A stretch of DNA of 64,000 nucleotides. Source: Phalacrocorax aristotelis. Taxonomy: Eukaryota > Chordata > Aves > Suliformes > Phalacrocoracidae. Location: positions 130,882,125 through 130,946,124 of the forward strand of contig NC_134276.1 of the NCBI RefSeq assembly GCF_949628215.1, in the 5' to 3' direction. A model generated the notes under the pieces. The model ran no database searches. It was given only the letters and a program-made list of their open reading frames with translations, and was not told the origin of the DNA. A program made the position numbers and the translations under genes. Shown here piece after piece: positions 34,401-45,900 of the stretch (the first letter of the stretch is position 1; the number at the start of each line of letters is the position of its first letter).

Positions 34401-37027
34401 TCAGAGATCACTGGGAACCAGGAAAGTATTTTTATTTTTCATTGCTGTACTCTTGCCCTTCTCTGAAACCCTTGGTAGACCTGGCTGCTACTGGAAACAG
34501 GACGGTAGGCGCAACAGTTCTTTCTCACAAAGCACTTGGTGGCTTTGTTTTCAATTTTTATCTAGTGTAGCTTCTGACTTCAAAATTGCAATACCTCCCT
34601 TTACCTTAAAAAGGAATTAATGCCAGAAGCACCCTTGTGGCCATTTTGCCTTTTTCCCCTCATAAATCTGAACTACCTTTAATAAATGAAAAGAACATTA
34701 AATATTTTTTTTTCTTAAATGAGGCAGAAAACACACCAGCCTCAGCAGAGATAGCTGCCTTTTTTTTTTCCACTGAGAAAGTTAGGAGAGCATGGGGAAA
34801 ACACAGAGGACCTGGAAATGAGGTTAAGGACACACAAAAAGAGAAAACACATGGACACAAGCTACAGGAAATTCTGAAGAATCAGAGGAAACATAAAAGG
34901 ATCAGAAATCTAGAAGGGAGAATCAAGGGAGTAAGAAAGGCCATGAGGTCAAACGTAGGATGATATGGAAGGTAAATGGAAGATGGCAGGGCAGGCAACG
35001 CAGTGAGAATTGTAACACTGGAGAAAGTAATGTGATTTTACGGAAAAGATAAACTTTATCTGTAATGAGCAAGCGTGGTGTTACTGAGAATTTACTGATG
35101 TGTGAATAGGAAGGGAAAACACATCCTCAAAAAGAAATTCCACTAAAGGACACTCTTCTTCCAGCATATTATTTAACTAAAGACAACATAATGAATTTGG
35201 GGAATCCAAAGATGGGGGGGGGGGGGCATTTTATTTCCAATAATATGAATAATGTCACATGCAGTATCTGAATTACAGCAAAATATGTGCGCCACTATAC
35301 TTAAGTCAGACATATGCTTCTCCAGGTTTGCTAACTCTTTTGAAATCTACATGCAAGTCACCCGAACAGTTGATATACCCTACCTAGGTCCCAGGATGGC
35401 AAGTGATCCACAGATAGTCAAGGTGTAGCGTGCTCCTACTCCACAGTTTTAGTTGTGTGGTCTTGCCAGTGCTAGCTGTAACTCTTACTACTTGTTTCCA
35501 AAAGCTTCCAAGCAGAAAAAATAAAACTTCTAGAAGAAGGCAACTTCGAGTAGGGCAGTCACAACTTTTTGACAGCAAAGTAACAACTAACTGAACGTCA
35601 CAAGTCCAGTGCCGCCAAGTGCAAGTGTTTGTTACTAGGATGCTCAGGTATTTAGGCGATGAATAGTTTGACCTTGTAAATTCTATACTAGAACTAATAG
35701 TCATGTCATGATTCTAAGTGACATCACCCCTACTGTCACAGCTTTATCACACGTCTACCGATACTGGATGGTCATTCACCTCTAGCAGTTGGGTTATTCA
35801 CACAACTCTCAAATTTCTTTCACAAGCAACCTTTTCACCTGCAAAATTACAAGCAGCTTAAAAACCTTGACCCAAGACACCCAAGAAGACTAAAAAAGAT
35901 TTATCAGCAAAAGTAAGCTTGCTAAAAACAAATCGACGGTTTGGGGCACAGGTACAACCCACTAATCTTCGTTTCGATGCCCGCAGAGTCGCGATAAAGC
36001 TTTCCTTGCGTGAATAACAGCAGCGGGCCCGTCCCGCCGCTGGCGGTAGGAGCGCGGGCAGCGGGACCGGCCGCAGGGAAAAGCGGGGCCGGCCCCATCC
36101 CGCCCCCGCACACCGCCGGCGGGAGAGGAGCCGAGCCCGGCCCGGGCGGCGCCGTACCCCTGGCGCAGGGACGGCCCCATGCCTGGCGACTCAACGGCCG
36201 CCCCGCGAGCTCCAGGAAATCCTCCGTCATTCCCGTAAATCCAGGCGCCCTTTTCACTGACTCAGGAATAAAACCCGGAAACGGTGGCGACGAACCCGGG
36301 GTCCAGCGGCGGACGAGGAGGGGGGAGGAGGGGGAGGAGGAGGAGGAGGGGGAGGAGGAGGAGGAGGGGGAGGAGGAGGAGGAGGAGGGGGAGGAGGAGG
36401 GGGAGGAGGAGGAGGGGGAGGAGGAGGAGGGGGGGGAGGAGGAGGGGGGGGGAGGAGGAGGGGGGGGAGGAGGGGGAGGGGGAGGGGGGGGAACGCCGGC
36501 CTCGCCTCACCTCACCTCACCTCAGCGGCGCCGCAGCGCCGCTGCCCGGTTACACGGGAGGCGGCCAGGTGACAGCAGAGCCAGGCGCGGCTCGGCGTCC
36601 CGACCGCCTGTCGCCGCTCCTCTCGGTCCGGCACCAGCTTCCCCCTCTGCCGGAGGAAACAGACCCCCCAGGACCTGACCGACTGACCGCCCCCGCCCCC
36701 CGACATGCGGCTGCCGTGAGGGGGAAGCCAGAATCCCCGGAGAGCGGGAGCCGAAAGCGGGCTGTCCCGCGGAGCAAGAAGGGGGCGAAGAGAGCCCGGG
36801 CCTAAAAGCCCCGCGGCGGGGGAGAGCGGCGGGCACCGCGCTGCAGCCCCGCAACCGGGTTAAAGAAGAGCTCACAAACAGCCCGCTGCGGGACGGGGGC
36901 CGCCACCGCCGGTCGAGGCAGCGCCCCGTCGGGGCATGGTCCCGTCCCGCCGGGGTAAGAGCTGTCGATGTCCGCCGCCGTGACTTACCGTCCCCAGCGA
37001 GCTGCCGGGCAGCGCCGGGCCGCGCAT
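21425..37027 (-). CDS. TNFRSF1A: TNFRSF1A, TNF receptor 1 (complete, 10 exons, 428 aa)
   Basis: Type I membrane death receptor for TNF, signalling through TRADD to NF-kB or cell death. Seen in order: a signal peptide split by intron 1 (about residues 1-23, hydrophobic [10 protein letters not shown]); cysteine-rich domains from C61 ([20 protein letters not shown]) to about residue 215, including [10 protein letters not shown], which matches human GCRKNQYRHY; a transmembrane helix at about 225-243; a cytoplasmic linker shorter than in human; and a death domain at about 337-415 beginning [20 protein letters not shown], which pairs with human ATLYAVVENVPPLRWKEF. Human has 455 residues and also 10 exons. 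The start at 37027 was chosen because its 39-nt exon joins exon 2 in phase 0 to form the signal peptide. All phases agree; introns are GT-AG. TNFRSF25 is a less likely identity. Confidence 0.95.
21999..22033. repeat. Perfect 14-bp hairpin with 7-nt loop in TNFRSF1A intron 9
   Basis: TTAATGCCTCTGGG (21999-22012) is exactly reverse-complemented at 22020-22033 around the loop TCAACGT. In pre-mRNA this would fold as a stable stem about 270 nt upstream of the death-domain exon. It is too short for a microRNA precursor by itself. No family was recognised. Confidence 0.85.
23237..23750 (-). CDS. TNFRSF1A: TNFRSF1A coding exons 7-8 (transmembrane segment and 38-nt exon)
   Basis: Exon 7 is 23628-23750 (123 nt), encoding the membrane helix [17 protein letters not shown]. 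Exon 8 is 23237-23274, only 38 nt, encoding [13 protein letters not shown]. Its acceptor is TTTTAAG after a long pyrimidine tract. A second acceptor, CCACAG, sits 14 nt inside the exon; using it would put a TGA at the end of the exon. Only the upstream acceptor keeps the frame open into the death-domain exons. Confidence 0.85.
23956..24428 (-). CDS. TNFRSF1A: TNFRSF1A coding exons 5-6 (CRD4 and stalk)
   Basis: Exon 5 is 24347-24428 (82 nt), encoding [20 protein letters not shown]. Exon 6 is 23956-24023 (68 nt), encoding [20 protein letters not shown]. They finish the fourth cysteine-rich repeat and give a Thr/Ser/Pro-rich stalk, which in mammals is where receptor shedding happens. The large intron before exon 5 (24429-26043) has no other exon. 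Confidence 0.93.
26044..27125 (-). CDS. TNFRSF1A: TNFRSF1A coding exons 2-4 (cysteine-rich domains)
   Basis: Exon 2 is 26924-27125 (202 nt), encoding the rest of the signal peptide, the mature N-terminus and the start of CRD1. Exon 3 is 26486-26614 (129 nt), encoding [20 protein letters not shown] and following residues. Exon 4 is 26044-26187 (144 nt), encoding [20 protein letters not shown] through [12 protein letters not shown]. Regularly spaced cysteines and phase-1 junctions are typical of TNF receptors. Confidence 0.94.
27917..27938. repeat. (GT)6(AC)5 run with a 20-bp perfect palindrome
   Basis: Six GT units are directly followed by five AC units. The inner 20 bases (27919-27938) are their own reverse complement. 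Alternating purine-pyrimidine of this kind can adopt Z-DNA or a cruciform. Confidence 0.85.
29675..30710 (-). mobile_element. CR1 LINE, 5'-truncated, degenerate copy
   Basis: The minus strand carries the C-terminal reverse-transcriptase region and 3' tail of CR1. [11 protein letters not shown]-like stretch near 30640 is followed in another frame by [23 protein letters not shown] and [13 protein letters not shown]. After further frame changes come [20 protein letters not shown] and [20 protein letters not shown]. The 3' end (around 29675-29730) carries ATTCTATTCTA-like repeats, as CR1 ends usually do. It is clearly more diverged than the 973-1695 copy. Confidence 0.93.
33880..34245 (+). mobile_element. 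Old CR1-type LINE fragment (turtle/crocodile-like subfamily)
   Basis: On the plus strand several blocks match my memory of the consensus of CR1 elements abundant in turtles and crocodilians: ATGTATAAATCCAT (33904), AAGGATGATCAGTGGTA near 34000, TCATGAATGCCATGGAGAAG near 34105 and TTCAAAACAAATACAAGGAG near 34200. The order is correct but decay is heavy. It is the opposite orientation to the two younger CR1 copies. Boundaries are approximate. Assignment rests on recall of the consensus, not on a search. Confidence 0.65.
35214..35226 (+). repeat. Homopolymer run of 13 G
   Basis: Uninterrupted G13 in TNFRSF1A intron 1. Likely length-variable. Confidence 0.85.
36315..36493 (+). repeat. 179-nt uninterrupted purine tract of GGA and GGGGGA units
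   Basis: No pyrimidine occurs between 36315 and 36493 on the plus strand. The tract is built of GGA triplets mixed with longer G runs. It lies about 0.5 kb into TNFRSF1A intron 1, so the transcribed RNA would be pure C/U there. It is directly followed by a short CTCAC pentamer repeat (about 36503-36524). Such tracts can form triplexes and G-quadruplexes and often shift length. Confidence 0.95.
36989..37027 (-). CDS. TNFRSF1A: TNFRSF1A coding exon 1
   Basis: 39 nt encoding [13 protein letters not shown], ending at a strong donor ACG|GTAAGT. It lies in a CpG island and encodes the first half of the signal peptide. It is too short to be certain alone. It is supported by phase 0 joining to exon 2 and by the similar short first coding exon in mammals. 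Confidence 0.85.
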
Positions 37028-37350
37028 GGCTCCGCGGCCCGCTACGTCCCCATGGCAGGGTCCCCCGCACCGAGAGGAAGCCGCCTCAGCCCTCGCCCAC
37101 CCCCGGCCCCGGCCGGAGCAGCCCCGGCGCCGAACTGCTCCCTCTCCAACTTCCTGCCAGCGGCGGCAGGAAAGAGGGCGGCGACTGGGGTCGGACTGGC
37201 GCCGCGCCCCGCCCGCCGGCCCAAACCCGCTGCCGGCGGCAGCTTGTCTTCAAAACCGAGACCGGCGAGCCGAAGGAAAACAAGCAAGGTACATCGCCGG
37301 GCTAGAAAATGCGCGGGAAGAGAGTCAAAGAAGGCTCGCAGTAACCTTAA

Positions 37351-38639
37351 AATGTCCTCACACACGGGTGTTTCACCTTTCAAGCCGTACTTGTACTGTT
37401 AGGTTCATGTGACACTTAACCGCGGAGTTGTAAGAAAGTAACTCTTTGCGTCTCTGCCTGCCTTGTCGGCGCCTAAATAATTCTAAAGGAAGGTATTTAT
37501 CAGCCAGAACTAGCATATTTAGAGTATACACGCCCATCCTGTACTTTTTAAAAGACATTAAGTACATTTTTAAAAGTACATTTAAAACACATTTTCTTCT
37601 CCGCTCCAAGGAACGAGCAGCATCGTTAGTGCAAATGAAACAGCGTGTGGAACGGTCTGCGCAAGCTCTGCTTCCTTAACGTACGCTCTTAATGATAGTT
37701 TTAAAATAAAACAAACAAAAAAAAAAACCCACAACCATAAACTGCAGGGAACAAGCAGCTAAATAACAAAGAACTCCCCTTTATTTGTTGCCTGGTAAGA
37801 CCTTGCATTCGTGCTATTTTCAGAACTATTTCCACACCTGAGATAATGAGCTGCGTGTGTTCGTTACCTGGCCTGGACTCCTCACCTGCTAAGGGTGACA
37901 GGAATTGGCTGTTTGTTACCGCAAGAGACAGGTGTCACAAACAGGAGGGACCAGGAATGGGAACAGCGGCAGCACCTTATTTTCCAGCAATCGGTTTGTG
38001 ACAGTGAACACTCCCCCCCCATTTTCTGCAATTATCCCTGCACAAGTCAATAGCATGAAATCCAGTGACTAAGCATTGTTTTGGGAGAATACACCCATTT
38101 CATGCATGGAAGCCCAAAACATATGTACAATTCACTCCATGCACTGCTTGCGGACAAAGCCAAACACCTCCACCGACTGTGTCCACTCCAGAGTCACGTA
38201 TCTGCTGCACGGAGGCCAGCAACGGCACGTGCACAAGGCAAAATGCCAAGGGCCACAAACCTATATCGCTCTTTTCCATGCTTCAGGCTTGGAACAGCTC
38301 TGACTTTCCAGCAGCAGGTTCCAGGAGGGAAGGAAAAGGCAGAATAACCTGTTATCAGGCCACAGCCATCTCCAAGGATAGAGATGGAAAAGATTTCTGA
38401 AGTTTTGTCTAGTTCATTTCCTTGTCTTGAGCAAGGACAATACAAAATTAGCCCCTAAAGGAAAAATTCTCATGCACTGATGAATGAGTTCCATGGAGAT
38501 GATAATGTTTTTAATGGATTGCTTCAGATTTATCACATACTGCCATAGGAGTGGATGAGGCACGCCCTTCAGTCTTCATGGAGATTCAGCTTTCCAAAAC
38601 CAGAAGCAGCATTTCTCTAGAACCACTCAAGTGTCAGAG
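37351..38639. other. Intergenic stretch between the divergent TNFRSF1A and CTC1 starts
   Basis: No exon or RNA gene was recognised. Composition is ordinary between the two CpG-rich promoter blocks. It probably holds distal regulatory sequence of both divergent genes, but no specific site is claimed. Confidence 0.5.
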
Positions 38640-39900
38640 AAATCCCCACAAACCTTCACGTTTGACTCTTCCCGCAGCTCGGGGAGGGGGGAGCGATCTC
38701 ACATCCCGCCGCACGTTTGACGTTTACATGAGTGTCAAACCCACCAGCGCACATCCACTTCCCAGCTTTCGCCAGAACCGGCAAGCCCACGCCGCCCTCC
38801 CTCCCCGCCGTCTTCATGTGGCCTGCCAGGCCTTCAGTGTTTCCCGAGGCTCCGTGGCTACCTGCCACCGAGCCCCACTCGCCACCCTCCCCTCACAGCC
38901 GCTGTCAGCTTGTCTGTCAGCGCTGCCGCTTGACTCCCGCCCTGCGGAACCCTCCCGCGTTCCCGTTTCTCGCCAGCCCTCTAGATGAGGGATTGCCCCC
39001 GTGAGCGAAACGACCTCTGGCCACCGTTATGACATTTTTTTACCTCAGGGGCGGCTGCGGGCCGCCCACTTGCCCGCACGCTTGCCCCAGGACCGAGATG
39101 CTACTACCACCCCCGCGCGCCGCCCGCCGCCAAGAGGGGGCGGGGGGGAGGGAGGGGGAGAAGCTCCGAGCGGGGGCGGCGATTGGCCGGAGGGGAGCGA
39201 GGGGGAGGTGCTCCCGGCGTGCCCTGCGCGCTCCCCGCTACCGCGTCGCTGTGGCAACGCCGCGAGTTGCGCGGCCTGGCCGGGCGCTGTCATGGCGGAG
39301 GCTAGCGCGGCTGTGAGTGACCCGGGGCGGGGGAGCGGCCCCGGGACCTCCCCGCCACACGGCGCTGAAGCCCTGTTTCTCTGTTTCTCCTCAGGAGCAA
39401 CGCTGGCTGCAGGCGGCTCGGGACTTCGCCCGCCGAGCTCTCCCTGCACGCGAGGGGCCTGGTGGGCCGGAGCCGCCACCGCTGGACGCGGTGCTGCGGT
39501 ACCTGCGGAGCGCGGGTGGCGGGGACCTGCCACTCGGCTACAGGTAATCGCGGGGCGGGGAGGGGAAGGGTGGAGAGGGATGAGGGGATGGAGGGAGGGG
39601 GTTCCTTTGGGCCCGGTGTCCGCGTTCCTCCCCTGCGCACGTGTGACACGTTCCGGCGGGGACACCCTCCCCCGCTCCATCCCGTTCAACCGTGCAGTGA
39701 TCGGCTGCACCCACGGGTCGGCGGAACGGGCCTGGCGGGGTCCTCCCGGGACCTCGGCACGGCGACTGTACCACCACCACCACCACTAGCAGCAGGAGGA
39801 GCAGCAGCCGGAGGCGCCGCCACCGCCGCCAGGCGATCGCCGCTCGTTCATGTGCGACGCCTGCCCCGGATGCTGGGTGTGGGAGGGATGTTCTCGAAGA
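38640..39900 (+). promoter_or_regulatory. CTC1: CTC1 CpG-island promoter
   Basis: A GC- and CpG-dense block covering CTC1 exons 1 and 2 and the start of intron 2. It is TATA-less, as expected for a housekeeping gene. A CAC-rich run (about 39770-39788) followed by GCC/GGA triplets lies just inside intron 2. The 262-codon ORF over this block is not a separate gene because it overlaps the real exon 1 in another frame. Confidence 0.8.
39292..39543 (+). CDS. CTC1: CTC1 coding exons 1-2
   Basis: Exon 1 is 39292-39312 (21 nt, MAEASAA, donor GTGAGT). Exon 2 is 39395-39543 (149 nt, EQRWLQAARDFARRALPARE through LPLGY). Intron 1 is only 82 nt. Intron 2 is 3.4 kb (39544-42950) and holds an LTR-like stretch. 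Confidence 0.93.
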
Positions 39901-42900
39901 CGGGTAACCGCATGCGTTTTCTTGGCTTCGATGCGCCCCCGATCGCTCTTGCGGTATGATTAAGCACCGTATCCGCTAGTCTGCGGTAGGTAGAGTGTGT
40001 AACCAAAGTAGGGCATCTTGCTGTGAAAGCGAGCTGCTCGACTGCATGGCTTTTGCACGGTGGCTTCCCAGCTGGATCCCTCTGGTCTGCTCAGGAGGCT
40101 GTTCTTGGGCAGTGGTCTCTGAGGCTCTTAGCCTGCTGAGGTCTGCCTCCAAGTGTGTGCTCTCACAAAGGAGGAATCTAGGATAGCGTGGTCCATGGTT
40201 TAGTTGGTAAAGGCTTTTTGGGTGCTTACAATCATGAAAAACACACAACTTGCCAAGAGAGATCCAGATTGGAAGGTTTGGCTCATCTGGATCTACTTCT
40301 TTCTCACTCCAACTTATAGTGAGAGAATGTCTACAAAACCCCCTAGTACAGCTGGTTTTGGGGCAAAGGTCAACTGGAATTGATAAGGGCCTTGTGGCCT
40401 TTAATTTTATACTAAAAGTTTATAGAGGTATGTCTTTCACACCAGCCAAGCTGATCTCATCTAAGCCATATTTTTTTCTATAGACTATATATTAAAATGT
40501 TTAAACCAGAGTTTGGTTTATATTCAGGAGAATTCACAGACAAGAGTTGAAGGTAGTTGGTAATGAGGCCAATGATCTGTTTGTAAGCGACATACTGCAA
40601 CCACAGCTATGTGTCAAGCTCTGGAGCACCAGAAGAGGGTCCTGTTAGTTCTCTGCGTGTGATAACCAGGTCCCAGTGTACTGCTGTAGTTTTTGGTTTT
40701 TCACAAAGAGCAGTCAGCACATGTGATGAAAACATGAGCAGCGCTGTGTCCTCCTTGTAGATCATAGTGTGGGGTCCTAACCCTGGGACTGGACTTACGA
40801 CGGGGGCCTGCTGAAGAGGGGAACACCACGATAAGACTGAGGTGAGGGGTGGAACTAGGTGAAGATTTGGTGGTCGCTCCTTGCTTAGCCCACAGCCCCA
40901 GTGGTGCAGACTCTGATAACATGCCTCTGCCACTCCCTACACTGCTTATCGGATGCCAGAAAATTAGGCCTGAAACTTATGTTAAGAGACTGGACAGCTT
41001 CTAACAGAACACCCTGGGGGAAGTATTTAAACCAAATCAAGAAGCTGTTGCCCACTTGCAACTAAACACTAATCACCAGAACAACTCATGGTTGAGGGTT
41101 TAGTTGTGTGGTTCCTTTAAATTACAGAAGTGTGAACAGTTTCACTGAACCATGAGGCTTTCCTCCCTCCTTGCCCCACATTTGTCTACCCAAACAGCCC
41201 CTCTTCAGCTCCAGGAGTCATAGCAGAGTGTGCTGCAGTGATTAAGACTCCGGGTACAAAGTTATGTGGGGACTAGGGGCTTCGCACGAGCTATAAAATT
41301 GGAGCATGGGAGTAACTCAGTGGAGCTCCCTCTCAGCTGGTCTGAGACCCCCACCGCCTTTGACCTTGCCGTGGACTACTGGAACACCGAACAGGTTGTA
41401 TTCCCCTTCCCCCAGTTACATGTATCTTGCTCTACCAATTTCTGTGTCATTATGTATTAGGCTTACTATATAGGTTAAAGTGACTTGTTTAAGCACAGTG
41501 GAAGAATATAATAAAATTGTGGTATATGTTAACTGTCTGGTGTCTCGTCAGTGAAGAGCATTAACAGACAAAATCTGTCTCACTGTGGATAACAATCTGG
41601 GAACAGTGCATGACACATAGATACCAGTGTTATTCCCAGTGCTGCTCTGTCTCTGAGGATGGAGTAGTTTGCTTATGTCCTTTTCAGCTAATCTTTCACC
41701 TGTTCACGTTCCTGCCAAATACACAACATAAGTACCTGCATAAGTTTATCTCTTCCAATTAATTTTTTATATAATACTGTTTATAGCTGATTCAGAACCA
41801 TCGCTTGTCTAGACCAGTTTCTGGCTTTGAACCTTTGATACCTGACTAATCAAGAGAAACTCTTCAAATTCCTACTCTCTGAATTTGATTATGTCCTGCT
41901 GCTGAGCAAGGGGGTGTTGTGAATAGAGCTCCAGTTTCACAACCTAAAATTGTCAGCTAACCTCACTGGAAACAAGTAGCAAAATTACTAGCTGAAGACC
42001 AGTCTGTATTTGCTCTTCCAGTGTTGATGTTAGCATGGACAGAGGACTTTCGTTAATTCTCTAGCATAGAGAGCCAGGATGTAAACAATGGTGATGAATG
42101 CTGCTGTGATCATATAAACACTGAAAAGGCTTAGAATCTAGTAAGTATGCTGCCTTGTTCTCCCACAATCAGTACTGTGGTCAGTCGAGGCAGGATAGGT
42201 GATAAAATGCAGACAGCTTCACACGTGGTTTATTTGATGTTGCATCTCCTCCCCGCTCTCCCCAAAGCCAGGAGGGCAGGTGGAAAGATTCAGGGCTAGC
42301 TTGGCTCTGTTCGTATAAGTGAAGGCCTAGTCTAAGATTACTGGCTTGCTGTCTTTCAGCTTTGTATTGTGTAAGCTATCCACAGGAGAGAATTTGTTCC
42401 AAAGCTGTCACGAGCTTCATCTAGAAGTTGTTCATCCTTGCTTTTGCTACAGTTCAGCACTTGTTAGCACCAGATGATGGAATTAGTCTGTATTTACCTG
42501 TGTTTGTTACTGATCTGTAAACTGTGTTGAGCAGTTGTCAGAGTTTTCCCACAGAGTCTCCCATTCAAGCAAAAAAATGTCTGAACTAATAACTTCTCCC
42601 TCTCACCTCCCCTCACATGTACTTGAAAACATGCTCCATTTTATCAACTCTCAATTATCTCTTTCTCCAAGTCTTCTGCTTGCCTGCCCAGGTGACCACA
42701 GTAGCAAAGGATGTCTGTTTTCAGAGAGGATGCTGAAGGAGAACATGCTGACTGGGCTGCGAGAGATCCTTGATAAATGCCAGTGAATGGGTTGATTCTT
42801 GCCATGTGGTATCGTCAGACCATGCCAACACCTAAGGCTCCTCTGACTTAGCCAAGCTTTGTCCACTGCAGTGATCATTTTAATTCTCAAACTTTGCAGA

Positions 42901-45900
42901 CTGAGGGTTTTTTTTCCTATAGCCTTGCTTTGCTTTGCTTTTCTTTCCAGTTTCATCTCCATCTCTGACCTACAGCATCAGCAGTGCATGCCATGCTGCA
43001 GCCACCTGACTTGGAGCACTAATGAATTTAAAGAATGGGCTCATCAAGGACAAGCTGCTTTACCCATGCACAGTGCTTTGCCAAGGACTTACCTGATCTT
43101 GGTTGGCTATTTAACGGATGGAAGGCAAGAGAACAAAGAGAAGCTGGTAGATGGTTGTCTATATGTAAAAGACAACACTGGGATAATTCCATGTGAGGTA
43201 TGTCCTCAGTCAGGGATTCTGTGTTTATTCCCACTTCTGGGGCAGTGTTGCAGACCACCAGGGACTTCAGATGGTCTGCCAAAGTCTGTAGTGAGGGAGA
43301 TAACACATCTGTGTAACAGGCAGGGAAAAGCAAGATCAAATCCTGGGGAGAGGCTAGAACATGTCAAATTTTTCATTGCTAGGAGAACAAATATTGAATA
43401 TACTGGCTTGGAAAAAAAGAGATGGCCTAATATAGAGTTCAGTTAAATTATCAACAGTATGAGGTGGCCTGGGAGATCTGGAGGTCATAGCACTAGTCTC
43501 TATTTGAATTCCAACTAGTGGAGTAACTCTCCAGAGAGTTGTACTGGCTGTTCAGTGATGCACTGATGACATACTTTCAGGAAATAATAGCTTGCATGAC
43601 AGTGGTATTGAATGAAAAGCTTCCTGAAAGTCTTTGAAGGCAAGGGGAGTCTAGATAAGAGGTAACCCCTAGAGTGGTGATGAAAGAGCATTAAGGCTGT
43701 GCTTTCCAAGGAGGTAAAGACTTGGAAAAAGTTACATTGGTATGAACTTCTAACTGAAAACGTAGGGGAAAAGAAAGCAGGTGAGAATTTTAGAAAAATA
43801 GTCTGAAAATAACTAAACCTTGCAGTGAATTAATTATCACCTTGTCGGGAGGGTGTGACTATAACCTCTGAAATTGTAGCTGTAGAGCTCTGCAAATCTG
43901 TTTCAGACTTGCATCTGCAAGGACAGAATTTCTCCATCCAAGATACGAGAGGGCAGAAAACACTGCTTTCATTTAGTAATGAAGCCCAGCAGTAGAACAA
44001 GAGCTTGTGATGGGCATGGAAGGGCAAATTAGTAAGGAACATTGTAAGTAATGCTGAGAAAACATACTGTAACTCATCTCAAGCTTTTATCTCTTCATCT
44101 TTTGTCTTAGCTTCTGCATTTTGAACTTGAGTGGCTGGAGTCTCTGTTCCTCTTCCCAAGCTGGTCATATATACCACAGACCAACCAGAGCACAGCAGGG
44201 TATGTGGAAATCCTGGTGGATCCAGTGCTAGTAAATCTCCCAAAAGAAGTACCTGACAGCATTCCAGTCACCTACCCAGCATCAGCCGAGTCACTACTTA
44301 CCTCCAGGTAGACACCTAGCGTGCTATTAGATTACAATTCTAGATTCTAATGTGAAATTAATATACACCACCAGCCAAATTCTTATCAGATTGCTGAGAT
44401 AAAGATGCCAGTTAAATGTCAGTTGATAACAGTAACTGTTGTCTTTAGTGGAAATAATACAGTATGTGAAAATGTAGCCAATGGAATTACAAATCTTAGT
44501 CAAGCTGATAATTTCAGGTTGTGCAAGATCATGGTTAAAAACGTTGCCAATAAAGTCATTAAATGTTGTTCCTGGTACTTCTGTGTGTGGACATCCTGGT
44601 ATTTATTTTTTTAAAAAAATCATAAAGTTACATAATTGTTTATATGTTTTAGAATCAAGAATGCACTTGTTTAGACTAAGTGGGATGGTTATATTCAAGT
44701 CCAGTAGGAGCTGAAATGAAAATGACAAATGGCAATTGTCTGTTTGAAATGAATTTTGTTTTTTTTTTTTTTAAATGAAAGTTTGAAATGACTAAAGAAA
44801 TGTCACCTCTCTCTCCTCTCATCTGCTTTCAGTTTTGCTGCTCTTTCACCCTGTGCCAAGTTTGTTAGGAAGACTCCATTGTTGCTTTCAGACCTCTTTT
44901 GTTTATAGGTGTACAGCTTCCACAGTATCATATTCCATGGATCTACAAAGCTGAATTCTGTTTTCTGCTGAAGACTTGTCTGTGACCATTTTGTTTTGTT
45001 GGTTTTCTTTTTTTCCCCTTTTTGACCTATAATTGGCTCCTTGTTTGTGGTAAAGCTTTTTATAATCTGGATGTTGTCATGGAACACATGAATTTGTTCA
45101 ACACAACCCTGCCGTCTTGAACGATTAAGGTTTTTTTTAAAATGTTAGAAGGATTTAATATATAAAAGTTAAAGTAAGAATTTCGTAGCCAAATATTGTT
45201 TTGAAAACCTCTCTGAGAGATGGTCCATATTACCGTGTTGGATCCTTTATTTCCAGAAGGTGCATGCTGCATATTTGTTTATTTGCCTTTTGAGACACTT
45301 TTGAGTTCTTCTTTCATCTCTGACTTCCTTTGCCTCCTCAATTGCCCTCTAGGATTCCATGTAAGAAAAGATCAAAGCTCACTGTGGCAGGTGAATTGGC
45401 GAGACTCGGGCCTCTCCTTTGCATTCACTACAAGACATTCTTCTTCCTGTTTCTGAAGTGCTTCACCTCAGCTGTTTGGGCCCCTGTGCTGGTACAGGTA
45501 AGTCCTTGGAATTCTGCTCACAAATTCGCTGTCACTATCTGTGTAAGTGCTAGCTGATTAATTCTTTGAAGCTTGCCTTTGACTTCCTGGTTTGATTTAT
45601 TCTTCTTTTCACTCATGATTCTCTTTCCATGTCCCCCATGCAGCCTACAATAGTCCTTGTATGTTAGAAGTCTAGCTCTATACCCTGCAGTAATACAGCC
45701 CTCCTCCCTCATGCAGCTACAGTGTCCCTGAACATCTGATAGATATCACCCTTTTGCTAAGAGTGTAACACAGTCCTCTTGAAGGAAAAGGTTTTTTAGG
45801 GTGGGGTTATTGGAGTTCAGAAGAACTTTTCCAGTGCAGGAGATGCTGATGTTGCTTTTGGTTTCTCTGCTTTAGAAGCCCAACCAGCTGGCATGGCATC

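Larger units (their letters stand above)
27126..36988 (-). other. TNFRSF1A: TNFRSF1A intron 1 (about 9.9 kb)
   Basis: The largest intron of the window. It holds a CR1 copy (29675-30710), an older LINE fragment (33880-34245), a GT/AC palindrome (27917-27938), a G13 run (35214-35226), a GC-richer block of unknown nature around 33060-33300, and a pure purine tract near the promoter (36315-36493). No internal exon of another gene was recognised. Confidence 0.7.
36000..37350 (-). promoter_or_regulatory. TNFRSF1A: TNFRSF1A CpG-island promoter region
   Basis: A CpG-rich block spanning the first coding exon (36989-37027) and the start of intron 1, interrupted by the purine tract. No TATA box fits. 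The long plus-strand ORFs here are by-products of GC-rich sequence, not genes. The exact transcription start is unknown. Confidence 0.75.

Noticed and set aside
36010-36678. 222-codon plus-strand ORF with poly-Glu/poly-Gly
   Set aside because: Simply the translation of the GGA purine tract and flanking CpG island; no protein family.
39001-39789. 262-codon plus-strand ORF over the CTC1 start
   Set aside because: In a different frame from the true exon 1 and 2, which have splice sites and match human CTC1.
42091-42127. GTGATGA and CTGA boxes resembling a C/D snoRNA in CTC1 intron 2
   Set aside because: The boxes are too close for a C/D snoRNA and no terminal stem pairs around them.
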